This document shows, one piece after another, positions 1-7,334 of a stretch of 24,012 nucleotides of DNA (position 1 is its first letter; each line of letters opens with the position of its first letter). Location of the stretch: positions 1-24,012 of the forward strand of contig JAEWPX010000040.1 in NCBI GenBank assembly GCA_023399375.1, in the 5' to 3' direction. A program made the translations under genes and the position numbers. The DNA comes from Pseudomonadota bacterium (GTDB lineage Bacteria > Desulfobacterota > Desulfovibrionia > Desulfovibrionales > Desulfovibrionaceae). The notes beneath the pieces were generated by a model, which ran no database searches, was not told the DNA's origin, and worked only from the letters and a program-made list of their open reading frames with translations.

Positions 1-30
1 GGGCCTGGCATTCGGAGAAATGCCAGGCCC
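1..30. terminator. Hairpin at window edge, probable terminator of the exopolysaccharide operon
   Basis: A perfect inverted repeat pairs positions 1-12 with 19-30, giving a 12-bp GC-rich stem with a 6-base loop. It lies about 70 bases past the stop of the last gene of the minus-strand operon. For that strand the T-tract would fall to the left of the window and cannot be seen. On the plus strand a T5 run (40-44) follows about 10 bases after the stem, so the element could also end a plus-strand gene that stops before the window, or act in both directions. Confidence 0.6.
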
Positions 31-98
31 TGGGCGCGGTTTTTGTTGATTTGTAGCGGCTTGGCGCGATCTGGCGCGATGCGGCCGTCCGCCTGCGG

Positions 99-1250
99 CT
101 ACTTGCCCTGGGGCAGGTAGTACTTGCCGTCGCGCTGTACGGCGAGCTTCTTCACCGCTTCTTCCAGGCCGTGCAGAGTGACGTAGGCCACTTCCTTGTC
201 CTTGGCCAGCATCGGCAGCAGCGCCTTCCATTGCTCGTTGGTGAACTCGTCCGGCCCGTGGGAATACAGGCTCAGCACGCCGCCGACTTCCTTGATTTTC
301 TTGAGGAACGCCGCGACCTTCGCGGCGAAGTCCGGGCTGGCGACGTCCGTGCCGAAGGCGTCGCGAGGCTTGATCGAGTAGATCCGGTAGAGGTCGTAGC
401 CGTCGGGCGAACCCAGGGCGGCGTTGCCTGCCGGGCCCACGCGGCCGCAGGTCATGCCGAGGTCGACGGTGACGGCGCGCGTGGCGGCGTCGCTGACCAG
501 GAACGGATAGATCATGGACGTGACGGTATAGTCGGGCATGCCTGCCTTGATGTCCGAAAGCGCCCCGGCCATCTCGTAGCGGGCGCTTCCGGCGGTGTCC
601 ATGAACAGCGGCGCGAAGCCGTTTTTGAAGAAGATGTCCGTCTTGGCGCTCGCGGCCAGGAAGCGCGAGCGGAGATTGGCGTTGTAGGGATCGCCGAGCT
701 CCGCGGTCACGCCGCGCACGTCGTTCAAGGCGTCCACGAGCTGTTTGAGACTCGGGGTGCGCCCTTCTTCGGAAAGGTCGAAGCTCGCCGCGGGTTCGGG
801 GTTCTGGTCGACGATGATGCTCAGGGTCTGCTTGCCTTCATCCACAACCGCAGAGGCGGATTTGGCCGCCGGGTTGGCGTAGCGCAGGCGTATGGCCGGT
901 CCCGGGGCCACGGGCACGTGGTCGCGGGTGTGGTTGGCGACTTCGTGGCCGGCGGTGATGCGCCGGGACATGAGCGCGTAGTCGTCGGGCGTGGCCTTGG
1001 CCGTGTTCAGCGCCAGGGTGGTCTTGATGCCGTAGGCGTCGGCATCCTCGGCCAGTTGCGACCACAGCGGCAGGTTGGCGAGGTCGTCGATGATGACGGC
1101 GACGTAGGCGCGCGGGCCTTCGCCGGGCAGGGGCACGCCTTTGGTGGCGGCGGAGAACCCTTGCGCCGGCGCGGTGGCGGCCGAAGCCGCCAGAAGCAGG
1201 CAGGCCAGCGCCAGGCGGCTCAGGATGGCCAAGGAACGGATGCGCATCAT
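99..1250 (-). CDS. Secreted NodB-type polysaccharide deacetylase with internal insertion
   Basis: This 383-residue protein has an N-terminal signal peptide (hydrophobic to about residue 25, AxA-type end near APAQ). An ATG four codons upstream (1262) is possible, but GAGAGGA sits just ahead of the ATG at 1250, so 1250 is chosen (1247 is also an ATG). The NodB (CE4) fold is recognised by AVIIDD (Asp55-Asp56), the metal-binding pair in HTRDH (His107, His111) and a late LYSHG motif (His331). The catalytic Asp/His/His set is therefore intact, unlike in the other deacetylase-like domain of the operon. About 80 residues after HTRDH look like a beta-rich inserted module rather than standard NodB sequence. 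It is the last gene of the exopolysaccharide cluster, 163 bp after the GH18-like gene. The probable role is N- or O-deacetylation of the exported glycan in the periplasm. The substrate cannot be read from the sequence. Confidence 0.8.
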   Translation of the reverse strand: MMRIRSLAILSRLALACLLLAASAATAPAQGFSAATKGVPLPGEGPRAYVAVIIDDLANLPLWSQLAEDADAYGIKTTLALNTAKATPDDYALMSRRITAGHEVANHTRDHVPVAPGPAIRLRYANPAAKSASAVVDEGKQTLSIIVDQNPEPAASFDLSEEGRTPSLKQLVDALNDVRGVTAELGDPYNANLRSRFLAASAKTDIFFKNGFAPLFMDTAGSARYEMAGALSDIKAGMPDYTVTSMIYPFLVSDAATRAVTVDLGMTCGRVGPAGNAALGSPDGYDLYRIYSIKPRDAFGTDVASPDFAAKVAAFLKKIKEVGGVLSLYSHGPDEFTNEQWKALLPMLAKDKEVAYVTLHGLEEAVKKLAVQRDGKYYLPQGK

Positions 1251-1413
1251 ATTTCCTCTCATGGTCTGACCCCGGAACGCGCCGGGTGTGCATTTCGAAG
1301 AGACGCCCGGCGCATGCGTATCCCGTACGGAGAGCTTTCATCCGGGAAAGCGCGGCCGCGCGCATGCGGTGATGGTTGAAATAGGAACGCCGTGCGGGAA
1401 GGCAATGCCGGAG
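1251..1413 (-). other. Intercistronic gap with hairpin in the exopolysaccharide operon
   Basis: This is the only large gap inside the operon. An 11-position inverted repeat (1279-1289 against 1303-1313, core GCGCCGGG/CCCGGCGC, one A-C mismatch on the minus-strand transcript) encloses a 13-base loop. No T-run follows on the minus strand, so it is not a classical intrinsic terminator. It could be an mRNA-stabilising or processing hairpin, or could partly uncouple the deacetylase gene from the genes upstream. No convincing promoter was found in the gap. Confidence 0.4.
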
Positions 1414-2478
1414 TTAGCGTTTGAGCCCGGACAGGAAGGCGAAGAGGGACGGCGCGTTGCCGCCGAGTCGCCAGATGGCGAGCTTGCGGAATCCAGCCGC
1501 CTGCGCGGCCTGCCACAGCATGTCCATCGTCTGCCCGTCGGCGTGCCAGACCTCGTGGTCCTTGCCGGCGTCGTCGCGGTAGCGGCTCACCAGATAGCCG
1601 TTTTCGGACGAGCGCACGGGCGTGGCCCGGTTTTTGGCGAGCAGGGCCTGGGCCTCGGATTCCGTCAACTGGCTGGCCTTTTGCGCGTCGGTCCAGTCGA
1701 AGCCGCCAGTGGCCAGGGCCAGCGTGGCGTCGTCGAGCGCCCCGATGGCGCGCAGCGCCGCGGCCTGGGCCGAGAGGAACGCCGGCGTGGCCTTGGGGCC
1801 GGGGCCCGAATGGAAGCCGAACAGGTTGTAGCCCATGAGCACATACTGCGGGCCGTACGGGAGAGGCGTGGCGAGGTAGCGGTGTTGGGGCTGGAGCAGC
1901 ACGGCCAGGGCCAACCCCTCGGACGCGGCGCGCCCCTGGAGCGCGGCCACGAATGCCAGGAAGTTGGGCCAATCCGCCTCGGCCACGTTTTCATAATCGA
2001 TCTCGATGCCTTGGAAATGATGCTGCTTGGCCAACGCGATGAGGGCGTCGCCATGCCGGTCCCGGGCTTCGGGCGAGGCCGTCAGGCGCGCGACCAGGGC
2101 CGGATCCTTGAGTCTTAGGCCCTTGCCCGAGGCCGCGACCACGTCGTTGACCACGGTCAGGTAGACCGGCGTGGTCCCGAACACGGCCGAGGCGTCCCGG
2201 CCGAAGGTCCTGGCCCAGTCCGGGGCCAGGGAGGGCCGGTCCTTTTCGTCGAAATTGGCGGAAAAGACCCGAATGGAATCGAAAAGGCCCGGATGGGACC
2301 GGAATTCGGCCAGCCCCCGGGCGAGATCCCAGTCGGCGATCCAGGCGGTGAGGGCCGCAGCACCCGCCGGGACGACAGACAGGAGCACGCACGCGCACGA
2401 AAGGACTGCCGCCAGGAGGGCAACCCTCTGGCGGACGGTCCGCGGTCTGCCTAGAACGTGTAGTTTATGCCTGCCCAT
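1414..2478 (-). CDS. Secreted glycoside hydrolase family 18-like protein
   Basis: This 354-residue protein has a long basic n-region, a hydrophobic segment (about 19-36) and an AGA-type signal cleavage site near residue 40. The GH18 barrel signature DxxDxDxE appears at 156-163 as QGIEIDYE. The acid/base Glu163 and the assisting Asp161 are present, while the two outer aspartates are replaced by Gln156 and Glu159. The C-terminal WRLGG segment (336-340) matches the last barrel strand of GH18 proteins such as spore-lytic or germination chitinase-like enzymes. The ATG overlaps the end of the porin gene by 28 bp, no good ribosome site precedes it, and no other in-frame start was found nearby, so translational coupling is likely. 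In this cluster it probably trims or releases the exported beta-glycan, the part played by the hydrolase half of PgaB or PelA. A sugar-binding role without hydrolysis is possible. Confidence 0.75.
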   Translation of the reverse strand: MGRHKLHVLGRPRTVRQRVALLAAVLSCACVLLSVVPAGAAALTAWIADWDLARGLAEFRSHPGLFDSIRVFSANFDEKDRPSLAPDWARTFGRDASAVFGTTPVYLTVVNDVVAASGKGLRLKDPALVARLTASPEARDRHGDALIALAKQHHFQGIEIDYENVAEADWPNFLAFVAALQGRAASEGLALAVLLQPQHRYLATPLPYGPQYVLMGYNLFGFHSGPGPKATPAFLSAQAAALRAIGALDDATLALATGGFDWTDAQKASQLTESEAQALLAKNRATPVRSSENGYLVSRYRDDAGKDHEVWHADGQTMDMLWQAAQAAGFRKLAIWRLGGNAPSLFAFLSGLKR

Positions 2479-5400
2479 GCTTCGTTGAGGTTATAGGTCG
2501 GAGAACTGAAGTAGGAGTATTTCACCGAGAACTTTAGCCGCTCTTTGAGGGTGATGTCCATCCCGGCGTTGACGCGCCAGATGTTGCGCCAGTCGTTGCT
2601 GCGGTCGCGCGAGGGACCGTAGCCCACGCTGCCGTTGCAATTGAACCAGCGCGTCGGGGCGAAGCCGAAGGAGGCGTAGGCCAGGTGGGTGACCAGGTCC
2701 AGGGGGGCCCAGTACTGGATCGGATTGCGGTCGCTGTTGGCGAACTGGAAGGCGTAGCCCAGGGAGAACAGCGGATATTCGAACAGACGCGCCAGGAGGC
2801 GGCCGTCCATGGAGCCGGTGTTGTTGCCGTCGGTGCGCGAGATGCCGTGCAGGTTGAGGAACAGGTCGTAGTAGTTGGAAATCCGGTTGTGGGTGAAAAG
2901 GCTCAACCGGTTGGCCATGACCTGTTCCGAGATGGCCTCCACGGTGTCGATGCGCTCGTGGGCCGCCTGGATGTCCCAGGTGCCGTCGATGGCCGCGCCC
3001 TTGGGCGCGAACGGACCGTGCAAGGTGGCCTGGCCGTTGAGCCAGACGCCGGGGCCGCCGTCGGTGTCGGTCAGCTGGCCTTGTGCTTCCAGCCAGAACT
3101 CGGGATAAAAGAACCAGCGCGCTCCGACCACGAGGTCTTCGCCGTCCAGGTACTGGGTGCGGCGGGAATGGAGCACGTTGTAGACGTCGGAGGCGCTCAG
3201 GGAGCCGTTCTCGAGGGTGTTGGAGATGGCCTTGAGCATCTTTCCCCGGCGCTGGTAACTGTCGATGGACCATTCCACCCGGCCGCCCTTGGCGAACACC
3301 ACGAGACTGTCGAGGACGTGGACTTCGCCGCGCAGGCCGTACCACCAGTAGCGGCGGTTGTCGCTGTCCCACCATGTGTTGACGCTGGCTTCGGCCTTGG
3401 GCCGGGTGCGCAGTTCGGCCCGGGCCAGCTGGATGCGGGTGCGCTCGGCCTCGGGATCGACGGCCACGGCCTTCTGGGCCCGGGTCACGGCCACGGGGTC
3501 GTCGTACATGTAGTAGGCGTTGATGGCCTCGTGGTAGGTCAGGTCGGCGGGATTGGCCTTGAGTGCGCCTGCTTCCTTGAAATAGTTCTCCGCCTGTCCG
3601 AGCTGTTCCTGCCAGGAGTAGACCTTGGCCAGTTCCAGGGAGACCTGGCGCATGGGGTTGACCTGCTCCAGGTAGCGGGTGAGCCCGGCCGTGTCCAGGG
3701 ACGGGGCCACGGACTTGGCCGCGATGCGATGTGGATCGGAGACCGGGGTCCAGTAGCCGTCGGGATTGAGTTCGAAGGCCAGGGGGAAGGTGTCCGTCAC
3801 GAGTTTTCGATAGGCTTCCCGGCCGGCGTCGCTGGCGCCCAGGATGTCCCGGGGCGCGTCGCCGCCGGGGTAGAAGAAGACCGGACGGGCGGCGCCGAGG
3901 ATCACGCCCTGGGGGTCGAGAGCGTGCAGCCGTGCGGCCAGTCGCGCCCCCGGCGTCTCGTCGGGCGGACAGGCCAGCGCGCCGCAGGTGTTCCACAGGT
4001 GCAGGGAGCCGGGGGCCCGGCCGTCCACGCGGGGCGGATCGTGGTCGGTCAGGGCCAGGGACCAGCGGCCGTTGCCGGCCAGGGCGCGGACCATGGCCAG
4101 GTCCGGCAGATAGGGCGTGCCGACGGTCAGCGATTCGCCGCCGACGACCAGCATGGCCTTGCCGCCGACCTCGGCCAGCAGCGCGTCGATCTTCTCGAGC
4201 ACGGCCGCGTCGGTGCGGTCCACGATGAGGAAGACCTGGGGCGCGAGATTGGTGTCGCGCCTTTGCAGGGCGGCGTCGCCGCTTGGCCGGTCGGCCAGGT
4301 CGTCCGCGCCGAGAAAGGAGCCGCCGGCGGCGGCGATGGCCCGCAGGTGGTCGGCCATCTGCGACAGACGCACCTTGCCCGGCGTTTCGGCGTCGCGCAC
4401 GTCGGCGTAATACAGGCACAACACCGGGCTGCCCGGGCCGAAGTCCCGGATGGTGTGCAGCGCCGGGTAGGCGGGGCGGAAGTCCTGGTCCGCGGCGGCG
4501 GCCACGGCGTACTGCAGACGCAGCGTGGCGTTGTCCGGGGCCAGCTTCATGAGTTCCTGGGCCGCCTTGTAGGCCTTGGCCGCCTTGCCGGTGTACCGGT
4601 AGATGTTGAAGTTGCCGCGCGCGGCCGGGAGATAGGCCGGGTTTTTCTTAAGCAGGGCCGTGTAATGGGCCTGGGCCTCGTCGTACTTCTTCTGGTCGAG
4701 CAGGGCCTGGGCGAACATGTTCTGCACGATGGACGAGTCGGGGTCGAGTTCCAGGTAGCGCCTGGCGTAGGCCTCGCACAGGGCCGGGTCCTTGGCGAAC
4801 TCGGTGGCTTCGGCGGCCTGACGCAGCAGTTCCTTGTTCTCGGGGTGCTTGGCCAGCCCGATTTCGGCCTGGTTCAGGGCTTCCTGGTATTCGCCGAGGG
4901 AGAGCAGCGCCTCGCACAGCACGCCGCCGAGCAAGGGCGAGGCCGTGTCGGCGTAGGTGTGGGACAGGGCGGCCACGGTCTCGGCGTAGCGGCTTTGACG
5001 GTTCAGTGCGAGGCCCAGGCCTGAAAGGGAGTCCAAGGAAGCGGGGCGGGTGGCGAGCAGGGTCCGGTACAGGGCTTCGGCCCCCTTGGCGTCGCCGAGC
5101 TCCAGCTTGGCGGCGGCCGTCGCGCTGAAGACGGCACGGTCGCCCTTGGCGACCATGGCGTCGAACCAGCCGGCCATCAGGCGGGCCTCGTCGTAGCGGC
5201 GGTCGGCGGCGAGCAGCCCGATCACGCGAAGGCGCAGGGCGGTGTCGCTCGGAGCCAGGGAAACGGCTTCCTGGAAATGGGCCAGGGCGGCCTTGGCATT
5301 GCCGTCGAGCAGGGCGAATTCGCCCAGGGCGTAGCTGCGGTCGAAGGGCGCGGCCTTGGCCAGGGCCCGGTCGAGCAGACTTTGCGCCTTGGCGTCGTCG

Positions 5401-7334
5401 CCCCGGCGCTTGGCGGAAAGGGCCAGGTAGAGCAAGGCCTGGGGCTGGCCGGGATCGGCGGCCAGGGCCCGTTCCAGGAATCCGGCCGCCTGGTCGTACT
5501 GGCCGGACGTCCACAGAACCCGTCCTGCTCCGGCCCAGACCGGGGCCATGGCCCGGAGCGAGACCCCGGAGGCCCAGGCCGGCGGCGTCAGGAAGAAAAA
5601 GCCCTGCGTCATCTGGTATTCGACCAGGGTGCGGGCGATGTGCAGATAGATCTCGCCGGCCACGGCCGGGGAAAGCGAACCTCGTACGATCCGGCCTTCC
5701 GGGGAAAAACCGACCGTCGCCGCCTGGCCGAAACCGCCGGCCGGCAGGGCGGACACCACGTGCATCTTGTCCAGGGCGACCTGGGGTTGCCCGTCCTGCA
5801 GCGCGGCCATGGCCCCGAGCAGGTCCGGGTAGGGGCCGGCCGGGACGGCGGGCAGCACCTTGCCCACGAGATCCCAGCGGTTGGCCGCGGCCAGGCTCCA
5901 GGCCAGCCCCAGGGGCGTGACCTCGGGCGCGTAGGCCCTAAGCAGCGCCATGGCCTCGCCGGTACGGCCGGTCTCGATCAATAGCGGCGCCACGCGGGCC
6001 ACCAGGGGATCGCCGGCGGGCAGCCCTTCCTTGAGGGACTGCTGCCAGAAGGACAGGGCCATGTCCGGGCGCTTGGCCGTCCACAGCCGCCAGCCGATGT
6101 CGCGCAGGATGTTCCCTCGCACGTCGAGGCCCTCGATCAGGGTTTCGATGGAGGCGATGCTCTTGGCCGGATCGCCCTTGACGCCGATGCTGCCGACCAG
6201 GGCGTCGGCCAGTTCGATGATGCGGTCGCGGAAGGGGCGGCGATTTTTGATCTGGCTGAATTCCTCGGCCGCGCCGGCGTCGTCGCCCCGGTTCGAAGCG
6301 GTCATGGCCAGGCCGAAGTGCAGGCCGTCCTGCTCGGAACCGGCGCGCAGCTTTTCCTCGAAGGCGTCCGCCTTGTCGTTTTGCCCGGATGCCCGCAGGG
6401 CAAAGAGGTATTGGCCTTGATAGAGAGCGTTCGTGGGGGAAAATTGCAGGGTTTTTTCAAGAAAATCGGCGGCGCGGGGATAGTCCTTGGCCGTCAGGCG
6501 CGCGTCGGCGATCCAGCCGGCCCAGAGGCCCACGTCCGGGGCGTCGCGCCATTGGGATTCCCACAGGTCGGCGGCGGCATTGGGTTGGCCCTGGTTGTAG
6601 CGCACCCAGCCGAGTTCGCCGGTCACGGCCACCGGGTCGTAGCCGTTGGCCAGGGCCTTGTCGAGCAGCGCCTGGGACAGGTCCACGCGTTTGCCGGCCA
6701 GGGCCTCCTTGCCCGCTTGGAACTGGAGCGCGGCGATGATGTTTTTCTGCGCGGCCGGGGCCGACGCGTCGGCCAGTTCGCGCAGGGCCGCGTCGTCGCC
6801 CTTGGCGTAGCCGGCGGCCAGACGCTTCACGGTCTCGCCGTCGGCCGAGGCGGGCTTCCACACGGCAAGCAGCCGCGTCAGGTCTGCCTTGGCCTGGGAG
6901 CGCGGCAGGATGCTCTCGATCAGGGAGGCGGCCATGCTCTCCTTGACGCCGGAGAGGTACTGCTCGAGCCGGGGCGTGCCCTTGTCCCCCAGGCGCAGCA
7001 GGGCCGTGAGTTCCAGGACGTTGGACTCGAGGTCGTCGGGTTCGGCCTTGAGGAGCACGGCCAGAGTGTCGAGGGCGCCGTCGTAATCCTTGGCCGTGAT
7101 CTGGAGGCCGGCTTTTTGCCGCCACAGGGGCGGGTAGCCCGGATCCTGGCCCAGGGCCTGGTTGACCAACTCCATGGCCTGGGCGGTCTGGCCCCTGGCC
7201 GCGGCCTGCTGGGACTGGCGCAGGAGCGTGACCACCGAGGCGTCCGCGCCGCAGGAGACGGATGGGGCGGCCAGGACGAGCGCCACGAGGAGGAGAAGTT
7301 TCCGGATCAAGGCGCGTCTACCTCTTTCCCTCAT
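2451..7334 (-). CDS. TPR-rich outer-membrane beta-barrel exopolysaccharide exporter with embedded deacetylase-like domain
   Basis: This 1627-residue protein has a signal peptide (about 1-29), then tandem TPR helices from about 35 to 1010. Typical TPR signatures recur, such as A..LDP..A and Y..A...Y..L. Residues about 1020-1230 form a different alpha/beta module that looks like a degenerate NodB domain. A short TPR stretch follows (about 1230-1310). The last roughly 315 residues alternate polar and aromatic residues, and the chain ends in NYTF, the C-terminal Phe expected of outer-membrane barrels. The design parallels PgaA, BcsC and PelB: periplasmic TPRs bind the glycan and its modifying enzymes, and the barrel passes the polymer across the outer membrane. 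It is longer than those proteins usually are. The ATG overlaps the upstream gene by 17 bp. An AGAGG motif lies between this ATG and a TTG at 7310, so the shorter start is also possible and would give a more compact signal peptide. Confidence 0.85.
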   Translation of the reverse strand: MRERGRRALIRKLLLLVALVLAAPSVSCGADASVVTLLRQSQQAAARGQTAQAMELVNQALGQDPGYPPLWRQKAGLQITAKDYDGALDTLAVLLKAEPDDLESNVLELTALLRLGDKGTPRLEQYLSGVKESMAASLIESILPRSQAKADLTRLLAVWKPASADGETVKRLAAGYAKGDDAALRELADASAPAAQKNIIAALQFQAGKEALAGKRVDLSQALLDKALANGYDPVAVTGELGWVRYNQGQPNAAADLWESQWRDAPDVGLWAGWIADARLTAKDYPRAADFLEKTLQFSPTNALYQGQYLFALRASGQNDKADAFEEKLRAGSEQDGLHFGLAMTASNRGDDAGAAEEFSQIKNRRPFRDRIIELADALVGSIGVKGDPAKSIASIETLIEGLDVRGNILRDIGWRLWTAKRPDMALSFWQQSLKEGLPAGDPLVARVAPLLIETGRTGEAMALLRAYAPEVTPLGLAWSLAAANRWDLVGKVLPAVPAGPYPDLLGAMAALQDGQPQVALDKMHVVSALPAGGFGQAATVGFSPEGRIVRGSLSPAVAGEIYLHIARTLVEYQMTQGFFFLTPPAWASGVSLRAMAPVWAGAGRVLWTSGQYDQAAGFLERALAADPGQPQALLYLALSAKRRGDDAKAQSLLDRALAKAAPFDRSYALGEFALLDGNAKAALAHFQEAVSLAPSDTALRLRVIGLLAADRRYDEARLMAGWFDAMVAKGDRAVFSATAAAKLELGDAKGAEALYRTLLATRPASLDSLSGLGLALNRQSRYAETVAALSHTYADTASPLLGGVLCEALLSLGEYQEALNQAEIGLAKHPENKELLRQAAEATEFAKDPALCEAYARRYLELDPDSSIVQNMFAQALLDQKKYDEAQAHYTALLKKNPAYLPAARGNFNIYRYTGKAAKAYKAAQELMKLAPDNATLRLQYAVAAAADQDFRPAYPALHTIRDFGPGSPVLCLYYADVRDAETPGKVRLSQMADHLRAIAAAGGSFLGADDLADRPSGDAALQRRDTNLAPQVFLIVDRTDAAVLEKIDALLAEVGGKAMLVVGGESLTVGTPYLPDLAMVRALAGNGRWSLALTDHDPPRVDGRAPGSLHLWNTCGALACPPDETPGARLAARLHALDPQGVILGAARPVFFYPGGDAPRDILGASDAGREAYRKLVTDTFPLAFELNPDGYWTPVSDPHRIAAKSVAPSLDTAGLTRYLEQVNPMRQVSLELAKVYSWQEQLGQAENYFKEAGALKANPADLTYHEAINAYYMYDDPVAVTRAQKAVAVDPEAERTRIQLARAELRTRPKAEASVNTWWDSDNRRYWWYGLRGEVHVLDSLVVFAKGGRVEWSIDSYQRRGKMLKAISNTLENGSLSASDVYNVLHSRRTQYLDGEDLVVGARWFFYPEFWLEAQGQLTDTDGGPGVWLNGQATLHGPFAPKGAAIDGTWDIQAAHERIDTVEAISEQVMANRLSLFTHNRISNYYDLFLNLHGISRTDGNNTGSMDGRLLARLFEYPLFSLGYAFQFANSDRNPIQYWAPLDLVTHLAYASFGFAPTRWFNCNGSVGYGPSRDRSNDWRNIWRVNAGMDITLKERLKFSVKYSYFSSPTYNLNEAWAGINYTF

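Noticed and set aside
62..80. Tandem TGGCGCGAT copies
   Set aside because: Two 9-base copies one base apart are too few to call a repeat array; no CRISPR-like spacing anywhere in the window.
2685..5024. Long plus-strand open frame (779 codons) opposite the TPR-porin
   Set aside because: Gly/Val/His/Gln-rich composition typical of the antisense frame of a GC-rich gene; no domain recognised; the minus-strand frame has clear TPR and barrel features.
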